A stretch of DNA of 64,000 nucleotides from Mucilaginibacter daejeonensis (GTDB taxonomy: Bacteria; Bacteroidota; Bacteroidia; Sphingobacteriales; Sphingobacteriaceae): the NCBI RefSeq assembly GCF_020783335.1, contig NZ_CP086068.1, positions 2,356,001-2,420,000 of the forward strand. The letters run 5' to 3'. Shown here in pieces: positions 54,783-64,000 of this stretch (its first letter is position 1; each line of letters starts with the position of its first letter). The notes under the pieces were generated by a model. That model worked only from the letters and a program-made list of their open reading frames with translations, made no database searches and was not told the origin of the DNA. The position numbers and the translations under genes were made by a program.

Positions 54783-56339
54783 TTAATGTCTGATGATCTT
54801 TAGATCACTCAGGCCAACCTGCATACCGTCGGCTGTGATATTCCAGGTATTGTTTACACTGTAAATACGATTCGTCAGCGCTACTTCATCGTTAACGTAC
54901 AGCACTGCTATCGATCCATCTATAACAACGCTGAACTGATAAGTTTTGCCGGCCTCAAAGGTGAAGGGCACGCGTGTAATTTCGACTCCGTTGTTATATG
55001 CCGCAATACGTTTAGCCGCTGGCTCAAATTTGACATGATAAGTACTGGTTTGATCAGCTTTGGCGTTAAAGCCCATTGTAACTGTTCCAGTCAAATTATT
55101 TAAAGTGAGGGTACCTTTTATTTTCAATGTACCATCAATAGCGGCAAAACGGGCGGCTGCCATAGTAGTAGTCCCGTTCAAGATAAGCTGTGTTCCGATC
55201 GAACTCACGGTTCCGGATTGACCTTTCAATTCGGCAGCGCCTTCTTTAGTAAAATATCCATTAACAGATGCCGGGCTTCGCACGCCCAGTTTATTATCAG
55301 TGCGTTGTACAACTTCGTGAGTGATGAGGTTACCTCCCCAAGTACGGTTTCCATTATCATTTTCCGGGTTACGACGATGCGCCCAGGCAAACAGGTAGGT
55401 GGTCGTTCCGTCAGATGCAGGCCGGCCGGCATAGAATTGATGGCCATCGAACATATCGTTGCCACCGGCGGGTTTAAGCCATGGGCCGGCTGTAGAAGTC
55501 GCTACCCGATAATGCGTGCCGGGCATATCGCTCCAGTCCTCTCCAAAAAACAAGTAGTAGCGGTTGCCTATTTTCCGAATGTCGGCACATTCAAGCATCA
55601 AATAGTCGCCTTCAACCGTTAGCGGCCCTCTGATCTGCCAGTTATCCGTTGCCGGGTCCTGCGTTCTATAGACGAGAATAACGCCTTTGCCTCCCTGCTG
55701 TGTGCTCACTAACATCCAATATTCTTTAAATTCGTCATTATAGAATACGTCAGGATCACGAAAATCGCTGGCCGAATAATCAGAGGGTGCTTTCAATACG
55801 AACGATGACCTTTTGGTCCAGGTTTTCAGATCTTTGCTGGTGGCATACATCACCGCTTCGCGGGTGTTCGCGCTCGTCCAGGCCGGATTACTGTTTTGCA
55901 GCCATCCTGAAGTACCGTTATGTCCGGTATAATAAAAGTAATAGGTGTCTCCAGCCTTTACCAAAGACCCCGTACCTACCAGTTGGTCTTGGGTGGATGC
56001 GTTGCCGTAAGGGATCACCTGGCCGTCATAGCTATAATCGACCAGGTTCTTCGTGCTAAATTTATGAATGTCATGCTGCCCTGTACTGCTTTGTTTAACT
56101 GCGTCCGGGGCATCATGCAAGAAAAACAGCTCGAACTGCCCGTTCATGTAGTAAGGCATTACATCCCCAACCCAACCAGTGCGGTTAGTACTTGCATTGC
56201 CGGAGGCAACCGTAGGTTTAGGGTAAAGCGTGAACTTTTGTTCCTCGTATGGTTGGGCGGCAACCGTGCCCGACTCCTTTTTACAGGATGTCATGGCCAT
56301 GACCAGCGTTGCAGCCAGCATTAATTTTTTATAGATCAT
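54783..56339 (-). CDS. GH32-like surface lipoprotein
   Basis: A 518-residue lipoprotein (lipobox AMTSC, Cys19). The catalytic propeller has divergent motifs: GWVGDVMPYY stands where WMNDPNG is usual, with the Asp (about residue 59) kept, then DFRDPDVF, and ECADI for the acid/base Glu. The C-terminal domain (about 380-515) is a beta-sandwich. This is the variant type found in Bacteroidota fructan loci. It is probably exposed on the cell surface and acts on polymer before uptake. The linkage specificity is not determined. Confidence 0.85.
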   Translation of the reverse strand: MIYKKLMLAATLVMAMTSCKKESGTVAAQPYEEQKFTLYPKPTVASGNASTNRTGWVGDVMPYYMNGQFELFFLHDAPDAVKQSSTGQHDIHKFSTKNLVDYSYDGQVIPYGNASTQDQLVGTGSLVKAGDTYYFYYTGHNGTSGWLQNSNPAWTSANTREAVMYATSKDLKTWTKRSSFVLKAPSDYSASDFRDPDVFYNDEFKEYWMLVSTQQGGKGVILVYRTQDPATDNWQIRGPLTVEGDYLMLECADIRKIGNRYYLFFGEDWSDMPGTHYRVATSTAGPWLKPAGGNDMFDGHQFYAGRPASDGTTTYLFAWAHRRNPENDNGNRTWGGNLITHEVVQRTDNKLGVRSPASVNGYFTKEGAAELKGQSGTVSSIGTQLILNGTTTMAAARFAAIDGTLKIKGTLTLNNLTGTVTMGFNAKADQTSTYHVKFEPAAKRIAAYNNGVEITRVPFTFEAGKTYQFSVVIDGSIAVLYVNDEVALTNRIYSVNNTWNITADGMQVGLSDLKIIRH

Positions 56340-56393
56340 CGTTGGATGTTTTTATGGTGAGTACCGGCCGGCGTTAGCACGCCGGCCGGATGC

Positions 56394-57773
56394 TTATTTG
56401 GTTTTTAAATAATTAACGGCGTTTTGAGTGACCCGTTTAATGTTAGGCAAGTAGCGATTGGTGGTGCTGCCGCCATTCAGTGGCTCAGAATACCAGTCAT
56501 AAGCACCGAAAGCTATGATAATAACCTTACCACTTCCGTTGACCGCAGGCCATTCGGCAATGCCGGCACGACCGTTCAACTGGTCATCCCATGCTTCTGA
56601 CGCCAGATTGGTTCCGCCAGTTTGGGTACTCCAGTTAGTAGCGTTACCGTAACCGCCCCAATCATTTATGTACCACCACGCCGTATGGTTAAGCCGGAAA
56701 GTACCTTTTTCGAGTAAGTAGGCTTTACCAGGTGCGAACGTCTCTAATCCCTGAAACACCGGATGACTCTCTTTACCTTTGAAAGATATGCCCCAGTCGC
56801 TGCCGGTCTCTACAAATCCGGCCGGAGGGAAATCCCCAAATACGTTATTAGGGCCGCGACCAGCAGGTACGATACCCAATGCTTCTACATACCGGGTGGC
56901 GAAGGTAGTTAGCAACAAGCTGCCGCCGCTAGCACGATAAGTTTTTAACGCATTAATTACAGCAGCACTGGTTGCGGCCGACGGCAGATCCTGAGCCGAA
57001 TCGTAAGCCCACCACATTATTTTGTAGTTGGATATCTTTTTACCTGTTTCAATGCTTTGGAAAGAAACATAATCGGCTGTCGGGTAAGTGGCAAAAAACC
57101 AATCGGCTGCAGCTTTTTCGTCGGGGTTCGTAATGGCGGCCCGCGACGAGGCTACGCCTAAAAATGCATATTCACTGACAGAATTACTGATCACATTAAC
57201 GCTATACACCACCGAAGATGCACCTGCGGTCACCGTGTAGTTGACGGGCTGAGTGAAGTTTTGAGCCAACCCTGATGCGGGCGCTATCGTTACCCCACTC
57301 TGCAAAGCGATCTCCGGTGTAAGTCTAGACAGATCGGCACCATCAGGTAAGATCAGCGTAATGCTTTTACTTTCATGGTTAATGGTGCCGCTTACACCTG
57401 CTATTTTGAAACTGTTGAGTGGCGGCACTATATTAACGGTCACCTGATAATCTTTGTACACATTTCCATTCATTACCCGGAATTTGACCATGCCGGTAAA
57501 GTTCATAGGCTGGCCAGATGCAGGTGATGAAACCGCACCTGGCGGCATCTGTATCACAGGCGTTAGCGCGGCAACATTGGCACCGTAAGGTAGGTTAATC
57601 ACCACCTTACCACTATTTTGGTCGATCAAGCCTTTCACGTTGTTGATACTAAAATCAGAAAGCTCAACGGCCGAATCGGTTTTAAAGTTGTCGTTGCGAT
57701 CTTTTTTGCAGCTGAGGTGTAACGTCAGCATGATGCCCAGCATCAGTAGCCGGCATAGTATATTCTTCTCCAT
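56394..57773 (-). CDS. DUF4960-domain surface lipoprotein (fructan-binding candidate)
   Basis: A 459-residue lipoprotein (lipobox LHLSC, Cys22). Two tandem Ig-like/DUF5018-type domains (about 30-190, each with a LPDG/LPYG-ANV...LTP pattern and ASG...NF) precede a C-terminal domain (about 205-455) of the DUF4960 type with alternating Rossmann-like segments. It lies between SusD and the GH32 genes, the position of the surface glycan-binding protein in levan loci (B. thetaiotaomicron BT1761 type). Binding role inferred from context. Confidence 0.8.
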   Translation of the reverse strand: MEKNILCRLLMLGIMLTLHLSCKKDRNDNFKTDSAVELSDFSINNVKGLIDQNSGKVVINLPYGANVAALTPVIQMPPGAVSSPASGQPMNFTGMVKFRVMNGNVYKDYQVTVNIVPPLNSFKIAGVSGTINHESKSITLILPDGADLSRLTPEIALQSGVTIAPASGLAQNFTQPVNYTVTAGASSVVYSVNVISNSVSEYAFLGVASSRAAITNPDEKAAADWFFATYPTADYVSFQSIETGKKISNYKIMWWAYDSAQDLPSAATSAAVINALKTYRASGGSLLLTTFATRYVEALGIVPAGRGPNNVFGDFPPAGFVETGSDWGISFKGKESHPVFQGLETFAPGKAYLLEKGTFRLNHTAWWYINDWGGYGNATNWSTQTGGTNLASEAWDDQLNGRAGIAEWPAVNGSGKVIIIAFGAYDWYSEPLNGGSTTNRYLPNIKRVTQNAVNYLKTK

Positions 57774-57791
57774 AGTTATTATTATAATTGG

Positions 57792-59483
57792 TTAATAGCC
57801 GGGATTTTGTACATAAAGCCCCTCGCTCCAGAATATCTGGTTTTGTGGTATAGGCAAGTACTCGTCGCGCCCTTTGGTAAAACGAGCTGTCTGGAAAATG
57901 CTTCTGGCCGGGCGCTCCACAGCAAAAAAACCATTCATCACCTGTTCTGCTATACCCCATCTTACCAGGTCAAAAAAGCGTTCGCCCTCCAGCGCCATTT
58001 CCAGCCTGCGTTCAAAACGAAGCGCTTTACGTGCGTTGTCCTGCGTCCAGTCAATATTGGTTCCTTGTATATAAGGCTGCACATTGTAACGGGAGGTAGG
58101 CTGCCCATTGGCCAGTACCAGTTTAGCCGTGCTTTTTGCAGCGCGTGCCCGAATTTCGTTGATGATCGGTAGTGCCTCCTGGTGGCGTCCTAACTCGATC
58201 AAAGCCTCGGCCTTAAACAGCATCACATCGGCCAGCCTAATGAGGATGCGGGCTTTGGTATTCCCGAAAAACGGTGCAACGTTGATGAATTCCTCCGGGG
58301 AAACGTTCTCTTTTATAGAGTTATAAGTTCCATAGATAGGAATGTTGCGACTCCAGGCTTCGGTAACTACCCGGGTCGGGTCATATTTCCACGGCACACC
58401 AGGACGCGAAACGGTGTGGTCCAACCGCGGATCTACCGTATTGTTACTAAAATCAACATTTTGGCTGCTGTAAGTATCTAAAAGCGGTACGCCTGTGGCA
58501 CTGGTACGGAAGGCGTTAACCAAATTTTGCGACGGTTTTTTAAAATCACAGCATCCTATGCCTTGTGGAACGGTAAGCATGTCACCGTAGTTCACCCGGC
58601 CTCGACCTGCACCATCGTTGGTCGAGAACTGGACTGAAAGAATGGCCTCCTGTCCGTTCTCAAATGAGCCCGTTGTAAAGTTATTAGCAAAATCAGGCTG
58701 CAATTTGTAGCCCGAAGCCAGTACGGCATTGCTGGCGTCCAACACCTGTTGCAGGCGTTGCTGATCGATGCTGGTCACGCCGTGCTTATCATCCTGCTTG
58801 TAGGCCTGGAACAAACGTGTTTTTGCCAAAAATGCATAGGCTGCATATTTGTTGGCCCGCCCGATCTGCGGTTGGCTGGCCGGCAGATTCTGCGCAGCGA
58901 ACTCAAAATCTGCTGCGATCTTATCCAGGATCTGATCGCGGGTGTAGCGATCGTTCGGCTCCAGCTTATATCGATCAGCAGGTAGATCTTCGTCGATATA
59001 AGGGATATTTTTAAAAAGGTTTTCCACCATCAGGTACCAGTACCCCCTTAACAGCCTCAATTCTGCCTTACGGGTGTTCAGCAGCGGAAAATCGACCGTA
59101 GTAAATTTGTTGAGCACGCGCAGTCCTTCGTTAGCACGGCGAATGCCCACATAAATATTAAACCATATACCATCGTAATTCCACTGGTCAGGACGCGAAT
59201 TGGTAAAGGTTTCCATAAAATGGAAAACGTCACCATCGCTGATACCGCCGCCGCCTTTGTAGGCATCGTCGGCCCGAACGTCGCCATACTGATACATACT
59301 AAAGGCGCGATTGATCTCGTCGTTTCCTAATTGCGAGTAGGCGGCGATCACAAAGCCTTCCACCTGCTCAGGTGTTGACACCTGGTCTTCGTTCAGGGTA
59401 GCTTTAGGGTTCACATCCAGTTGCTTTTGGCAGGATGTGAGGCCAAGTATCATCAAAGCCACCTGATATACATATTTTCTCAT
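57792..59483 (-). CDS. susD: SusD/RagB-family nutrient-uptake lipoprotein
   Basis: A 563-residue SusD-type outer-membrane lipoprotein (lipobox GLTSC, Cys18). It has the TPR-rich N-terminal region (VEGFVIAAYSQLGNDEINRA, LRLLRGYWYLMVENLFKNIP) and the C-terminal RALRFERRLEMALEGERFFD hallmark of the family. It forms the lid over the SusC transporter and captures oligofructose. The gene starts 21 bp after susC and is followed after 18 bp by the DUF4960 gene. Confidence 0.93.
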   Translation of the reverse strand: MRKYVYQVALMILGLTSCQKQLDVNPKATLNEDQVSTPEQVEGFVIAAYSQLGNDEINRAFSMYQYGDVRADDAYKGGGGISDGDVFHFMETFTNSRPDQWNYDGIWFNIYVGIRRANEGLRVLNKFTTVDFPLLNTRKAELRLLRGYWYLMVENLFKNIPYIDEDLPADRYKLEPNDRYTRDQILDKIAADFEFAAQNLPASQPQIGRANKYAAYAFLAKTRLFQAYKQDDKHGVTSIDQQRLQQVLDASNAVLASGYKLQPDFANNFTTGSFENGQEAILSVQFSTNDGAGRGRVNYGDMLTVPQGIGCCDFKKPSQNLVNAFRTSATGVPLLDTYSSQNVDFSNNTVDPRLDHTVSRPGVPWKYDPTRVVTEAWSRNIPIYGTYNSIKENVSPEEFINVAPFFGNTKARILIRLADVMLFKAEALIELGRHQEALPIINEIRARAAKSTAKLVLANGQPTSRYNVQPYIQGTNIDWTQDNARKALRFERRLEMALEGERFFDLVRWGIAEQVMNGFFAVERPARSIFQTARFTKGRDEYLPIPQNQIFWSEGLYVQNPGY

Positions 59484-59504
59484 AACGTGTTATAATGGTT
59501 GCTA

Positions 59505-62500
59505 TTAAAATTTAAGGTTTATCCCGGCGGTCACTACTAATGGATTCGGGTATCCGTAAGCCGGAGTTTCTGGATCAAGGCCGGTAAATGATCTGGATCT
59601 ATACAGAATGGCCAGGTTGTCGCCACCTATGTATGCCCTGAGCGTTTTTACCTTTATCTTAGACAGTAAGGTGTTACCAAATGTGTATCCCAACTGTGCA
59701 TTACGCAGTTTTAGATAAGCGCCGTTCTCTATAAAATAAGTGGAAGGGCGCGATTCGAAATTGACATCCGTCAATGAAAGGGCGGGGATCGTAGAATTCG
59801 GATTAGTTGGCGACCAGGCATCCAGCAAGCGGGATCCTTTGTTAGAGTTGGTTTCCGTAGCGCTCCAAAAATCCGTGAACAATTTGGTTTCGTTACGTAC
59901 ATCAACTTTGCCAACGCCCTGCAGTAAAAAAGACAGATCAAAACCTTTGTAGTTGATCACGGCATTAAATCCATAGGTAAATTTGGGCAATGGGTTACCT
60001 ATCCAGGTGCGGTCAAACTCATTGATCACTCCATCATTGTTTAGATCACGATAGCGGATGCGGCCCAAACCTTTACCATTTTGTGCCGGAGCGTTATTGA
60101 CCTCGTCTGTCGTGCGGAATAGACCATCAGCCACATAGCCAAAAAACGAGCCCACCGTACGACCCAGTATATTTTGGCCACGGCCGTCGCCGCCATAAGC
60201 ATTAACCACTTCAGTAGGCAAAGCTGTAATTTTACTGCGAACGATGTCCATGTTACCGGTCAGGTCGATAGACAGATCTTTGCCTATCTTGCTGCGGTGC
60301 CCTAGTGTCAACTCAAACCCGTTGTTTTGCATCGATGCACCGTTGACCCAAGTATTGCCCCCTTCGCCAAGCACACCGATATAAGGCGGCAGCAATAAAA
60401 TGTCGGACGTTTTTTTGATATAATACTCCACGCTGCCGTAAAGCTTTTGATTTAGTATCGAGAAATCCAGACCGAAGTTAGACATGACGGTGGCTTCCCA
60501 TTTTAGGTTAGGATTGGCATTCTGCGACAGGTAGAAGCCAGAAGGTAGTACTCCTGTCTTTTTGCCCTCGATATCGTAAGCGGTGATGTTATAGTTAGGC
60601 GAGTAGATATTGAAAATAGCATTGTTCGGGATCTCCTGGTTACCGGTCTTACCCCAGTCATAGCGTAATTTCAATTCATCAACATGAGTGGCCAGCTGTT
60701 TGAAAAAAGGCTCCTCGCTGATGCGCCATCCGGCTGAAAACGCCGGGAATATGCCGAAACGGTTGTTCTGCCCAAATCTTGAGGAACCATCATAGCGCAA
60801 TACGCCCGAAAGCAGATAACGGTCTTTAAATGAGTAATTGGCTTTACCAAAGTACGAGAAGAGCGTGTTTTTGGCTCCGTAGCCGCTGTTATCCTTAGCT
60901 CCTGTTCCGGCATCTAGGTACATGTAGTCCGGATCTTCCAGGATATAACCCAGGCGCGAGGCCGAAAATGAGTTTACCTTTTCGCTGTAAAATTCGGTCC
61001 CAGCTACGGCGTTAACGCGATGATCACCTTTTACCAGGTCATAATTCAGCGTATTTGTCCAGGTCAGTTTTACGTTATGCGTTTGTACGTTCACGACCTG
61101 ATTCACATCATTGATCAAGTAACCGCTCTGGTACTTTTTCTGCCAGTTTCTGGAAGTATAGTCACCATAGTCAAATCCAATGTTCGATCTGAACTGCAGG
61201 CCCTTCCATAATTTGGCCTCGGCAAAAAAGTTACCAAATACCCGAAAAAAGTCATAACTGTTTTGCCGATTATCTTCCAGCACCCTCACCGGATTTTGGC
61301 GGTCGTTCATGCCCGAAACCGGGCCACCCCACCCTTTGCCATCCACTGTATGTACCGGAATAATGGGTAGTGCTTGTATAGTAGCGTTGATAATATCAGC
61401 ACTTACCTCGCGGGTTTTGTTCAGGCTCAAATTCTGGCCGAGAGTAATTACGCCATTAAATAATTTGTAATCGGAGTTTAACCGGGCCGAGATACGGTTA
61501 AAATCAGTGGTTTTGATGATGCCTTGGTTATCAAAATAGCCTAAAGACCATAAGTAATTACCATTAGCCGTACCGTTAGAAACCTGTACATCATAATTTT
61601 GCGTCACGCCCAAACGTGATACTTCGTCAAACCAATTGGTGTTGGCCGATTTTAAAGTGTGTGCGTCGTCCAGGTATTCGGCTACCGTTACGCGGTTAAG
61701 CACGGGCTGATTGGTGGTCGGGTCAACGTTCCAGTCAAACTGATAACGCAAACCATTCGTGTTCGGGTCTGCACCGCTGTTTACGTTGGCTTGCCACAAC
61801 GCGCGGCCAAAGCCTTCTGCATCCAGCATTTTGATACGCCGCGCATAAGTGGACAGGGCGGTGTAAGCATTCACATTAGCCTGCATCACCCCATTTTTGC
61901 CATGTTTGGTAGTTACTATAATAACCCCGTTGGCTGCCCGCGATCCATAGATGCTTGCGGCGGCGGCACTCTTAAGCACCTGTATAGATTCGATGTCAGC
62001 CGAATTAAGTTCGCTCAGGCTCGCTTTGGTAGGTACCCCGTCAATGACATACAGCGGGTTGTTGTCGTTAAGCGTACCAATACCCCGTATACGTACTGTA
62101 ACGGGCGAGCTTGGGGCACCATTACCGGTGATATACATACCTGGTACCTGACCTTGCAAAGCTTTGATAGGATTGGCAACGACCTGCTTTTTCATCTCGC
62201 TCACGTTGGCAATAGCCACTGAGCCGGTCAGATCTTTCTTGCGCTCGGTCTGGTAACCGGTAACTACCACCTCATTCAACGATCTGGCATTGGCCTCGAG
62301 TACCACGTCCATTTGCGAACGTCCCCCTAGGTTGATCTCCTGGATATTGTAGCCGATATAACTGAATACCAGTACCACGTTGTTACTGCTTGTGGTGAGC
62401 TTGTACATACCGTTCACATCAGTACTGGTGCCGCCTGTTGTGCCTTTTACAGCAATATTAACGCCCACGAGTGCTTCGCTCTTAGTATCAGTAACCTTAC

Positions 62501-62585
62501 CGGTCACCCTTGCAACGTTTTGCGCATTAGTAGTAAGCCAAAAAAATGGCAATAGAAAGATCAGTAGAAAATTTCTCAATTTCAT
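59505..62585 (-). CDS. susC: SusC/RagA-family TonB-linked outer-membrane transporter
   Basis: A 1026-residue TonB-dependent transporter with a signal peptide (cut near TTNAQ, residue 22). It has a carboxypeptidase-D-like regulatory domain (about 25-105), a plug (about 115-225; VVVTGYQTERKKDLTGSVA, then YVIDGVPT and NGVIIVTTKHGK, the RagA signature) and a barrel. It imports oligosaccharides captured by SusD using TonB energy. It lies 132 bp after the fructokinase gene, so it may have its own promoter. Confidence 0.94.
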   Translation of the reverse strand: MKLRNFLLIFLLPFFWLTTNAQNVARVTGKVTDTKSEALVGVNIAVKGTTGGTSTDVNGMYKLTTSSNNVVLVFSYIGYNIQEINLGGRSQMDVVLEANARSLNEVVVTGYQTERKKDLTGSVAIANVSEMKKQVVANPIKALQGQVPGMYITGNGAPSSPVTVRIRGIGTLNDNNPLYVIDGVPTKASLSELNSADIESIQVLKSAAAASIYGSRAANGVIIVTTKHGKNGVMQANVNAYTALSTYARRIKMLDAEGFGRALWQANVNSGADPNTNGLRYQFDWNVDPTTNQPVLNRVTVAEYLDDAHTLKSANTNWFDEVSRLGVTQNYDVQVSNGTANGNYLWSLGYFDNQGIIKTTDFNRISARLNSDYKLFNGVITLGQNLSLNKTREVSADIINATIQALPIIPVHTVDGKGWGGPVSGMNDRQNPVRVLEDNRQNSYDFFRVFGNFFAEAKLWKGLQFRSNIGFDYGDYTSRNWQKKYQSGYLINDVNQVVNVQTHNVKLTWTNTLNYDLVKGDHRVNAVAGTEFYSEKVNSFSASRLGYILEDPDYMYLDAGTGAKDNSGYGAKNTLFSYFGKANYSFKDRYLLSGVLRYDGSSRFGQNNRFGIFPAFSAGWRISEEPFFKQLATHVDELKLRYDWGKTGNQEIPNNAIFNIYSPNYNITAYDIEGKKTGVLPSGFYLSQNANPNLKWEATVMSNFGLDFSILNQKLYGSVEYYIKKTSDILLLPPYIGVLGEGGNTWVNGASMQNNGFELTLGHRSKIGKDLSIDLTGNMDIVRSKITALPTEVVNAYGGDGRGQNILGRTVGSFFGYVADGLFRTTDEVNNAPAQNGKGLGRIRYRDLNNDGVINEFDRTWIGNPLPKFTYGFNAVINYKGFDLSFLLQGVGKVDVRNETKLFTDFWSATETNSNKGSRLLDAWSPTNPNSTIPALSLTDVNFESRPSTYFIENGAYLKLRNAQLGYTFGNTLLSKIKVKTLRAYIGGDNLAILYRSRSFTGLDPETPAYGYPNPLVVTAGINLKF

Positions 62586-62717
62586 CTCATCATTAAATGG
62601 TTTATAAATATGGTTATTGGTTCGTTGGTTAGTGGGTGCGGAATGCTATCCTGAACCCGGTTTGCGTGGTAGCATACTTTTTCGGATCATACAATAATAA
62701 ATGCGGTTTATCAAATT

Positions 62718-63668
62718 TTATCCGGCAGCCAGCACCCGCTGTGATGCCTGCGGCACCAGATCAACATACTTTTTTTGCCAGATGAAGCGTTCCAGATCGT
62801 GCTTAGAATAGTCGGGACAGGCCCCAGGCTGCGCAGTGATGAAAGCACCCATTGCAACTGCATAATCCAGCACTACATCAAGCGGCTCCTGAGTCAGCTT
62901 ATTTGCTAGGAAAGAAGCTAGAAAAGCATCACCCGAACCAATGGTGTCGGCCACCTCGATAGCGTAGGTTGGATGATCATAGCGCAGTTCGCGGGTATAA
63001 TAGGTTACCCCTTTGCTTCCTTTGGTGATCAGCACCTCGTTTATTTCGAAGAGATCAAATAGCAGATCAATGGCCTTCTGCTCGCTGTTACTTGGTGGGC
63101 ACATCCACCGGGCGATCAGCATCAGTTCGGCTACGTTCAGTTTAACCATGTCGGCCTTCTCCAGCAAGGAGATGATCAGATCGTGCGAATAAAACGGCGC
63201 CCGCAGATTTACATCAAACACCCTGTATTTAGCCCGTTCAATTAAAGCGAACAGTGTTTCGCGGCTCTGCAATTCGCGAGCACTTAAGCTGCCGAAAACC
63301 AAGGCATCTGCCTTTGCTGCAACCTCAATGATCTCTGGCGTGCAAATAATATGGTCCCAAGCCACTCCATTTAATATATCATAGGTCACCTCGTGATCTT
63401 CTCCAATTCTGGCCTGTACTTCACTGGTAGGAAAATTGATGTTTTGCTGGATATGACCGGTAGAGATCTCGCGCGACCGTAAAAAATCGATCAGCATATC
63501 ACCAGCCTGATCATTTCCTACACTGCTGATCAGTTCGGCCCGTATACCCATTTTATGCAAGTGATAAGCCACATTCATGGGCGCGCCGCCAGGCTTACGC
63601 TGCCCCGGCAATACATCCCATAATATTTCACCGTAACAAACTACTAAAGGGATTTTATCTTTTTTCAT
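62718..63668 (-). CDS. PfkB-family fructokinase
   Basis: A 316-residue ribokinase/PfkB carbohydrate kinase. The N-terminal sugar motif is KPGGAPMNVAYHLHKMG and the C-terminal ATP/anion-hole motif is DTIGSGDAFLASFLA with the catalytic Asp. In a fructan locus the substrate is most likely fructose, giving fructose-6-phosphate. It lies 13 bp after the sugar porter gene and thus is co-transcribed with it. Confidence 0.9.
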   Translation of the reverse strand: MKKDKIPLVVCYGEILWDVLPGQRKPGGAPMNVAYHLHKMGIRAELISSVGNDQAGDMLIDFLRSREISTGHIQQNINFPTSEVQARIGEDHEVTYDILNGVAWDHIICTPEIIEVAAKADALVFGSLSARELQSRETLFALIERAKYRVFDVNLRAPFYSHDLIISLLEKADMVKLNVAELMLIARWMCPPSNSEQKAIDLLFDLFEINEVLITKGSKGVTYYTRELRYDHPTYAIEVADTIGSGDAFLASFLANKLTQEPLDVVLDYAVAMGAFITAQPGACPDYSKHDLERFIWQKKYVDLVPQASQRVLAAG

Positions 63669-63681
63669 AAATTTTAAAGAT

Positions 63682-64000
63682 CTAATGCATGATCAAATTA
63701 TTACCGATCTGCTCTAACGATCTCCCTTTGGTTTCCGGCATCATGCGCCATACGAAAAGCAGTTGCAGCACCATCATTGTCCCGAAAAAGAAAAATGTGG
63801 TTGCACCGCCCAGCTTTTCGGCCAGATAAGGAAAGGTAAAGGCGATCAAGGCGGCCATCACCCAGTGTGTAGAACTGCCCAGCGTTTGTCCCTTAGCGCG
63901 TATCTCGTTAGGAAAGATCTCAGAAATAAATACCCAGATCACCGCCCCCTGTGAAAAAGCAAAAAATGCGATAAAAACCATTACATAAACCGGAATGGCA
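63682..64000 (-). CDS. MFS sugar porter, C-terminal part (window edge)
   Basis: The visible 106 residues are the last membrane helices of a major-facilitator sugar porter: SQGAVIWVFISEIFPNEIRA (the conserved E-x(2)-P-x(2)-R motif after helix 10) and the PETKGRSLEQI tail typical of sugar:H+ symporters. The gene continues beyond the window's end; its start is not visible. It would carry fructose across the inner membrane to the adjacent fructokinase. Confidence 0.88.
   Translation of the reverse strand, partial: AIPVYVMVFIAFFAFSQGAVIWVFISEIFPNEIRAKGQTLGSSTHWVMAALIAFTFPYLAEKLGGATTFFFFGTMMVLQLLFVWRMMPETKGRSLEQIGNNLIMH

Noticed and set aside
1..64000. CRISPR array, rRNA operon, integrase gene or complete insertion sequence
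   Set aside because: No regularly spaced direct repeats, no rRNA-like or full tRNA cloverleaf sequence and no integrase or transposase reading frame were found; the island keeps only remnants of transfer genes.

Overview
The window looks like a chromosomal segment of a Bacteroidota bacterium, most likely family Sphingobacteriaceae (Mucilaginibacter/Pedobacter type). This is inferred from SusC/SusD pairs, -7 promoter elements of the TAnnTTTG type, an AroQ-fused DAHP synthase, an Rhs/toxin locus of Bacteroidota type and short CATTGCGAGGAACGAAGC palindromic repeats. No rRNA or complete tRNA gene was seen.

Positions 1-39.9 kb are mostly housekeeping genes in short operons: a GT2 glycosyltransferase, a PolB-like exonuclease, a fused peptide-ABC ATPase, RNase R, a polyprenyl diphosphate synthase, an SDR, a sulfite-oxidase-like molybdoenzyme, a DUF1338 + FAD/Fe-S dehydrogenase pair that fits a 2-oxoadipate -> D-2-hydroxyglutarate -> 2-oxoglutarate route, OsmC, a dicarboxylate symporter, an ECF sigma operon, and pheA / DAHP synthase-chorismate mutase / aroA. 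The pheA leader holds a Phe/Tyr-rich leader peptide followed by competing hairpins (translational attenuation). Then come bioB-mgtE, ribD-eamA-yigZ, prmC, and a FixL-like heme-PAS kinase with a receiver-CRP fusion regulator. A CRP-like dyad lies at exactly the same distance from a GGATATTTG element upstream of both this operon and a small membrane-protein gene. A TonB-dependent receptor (36.4-39.0 kb) has a roughly 240-nt leader with a 25-codon ORF ending in Cys-Cys-Cys-stop, diverging from msrA.

Positions about 39.98-52.9 kb are a decayed accessory island. It starts at a 15-bp tRNA/tmRNA-3'-end-like sequence and holds a histidine-kinase fragment, HTH genes, a large palindrome beside a nonsense-mutated mobC, and a relaxase remnant. 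A tandem array of minus-strand Rhs C-terminal modules follows, with candidate immunity genes, most of them broken by single-base frameshifts, stops or 5' truncations. One Rhs tip carries an HExxH motif. The island ends in a truncated outer-membrane barrel killed by a 12-bp duplication and in gene-poor sequence.

Positions 53.1-64.0 kb are a fructan (levan/inulin-type) utilization locus on the minus strand: MFS sugar porter (cut by the window end), PfkB fructokinase, SusC, SusD, a DUF4960 surface lipoprotein and two GH32 enzymes. The gene set is close to the known Bacteroides thetaiotaomicron levan locus. Surface enzymes and SusCD would bring oligofructose into the cell and GH32 would release fructose, which the porter imports and the kinase phosphorylates.
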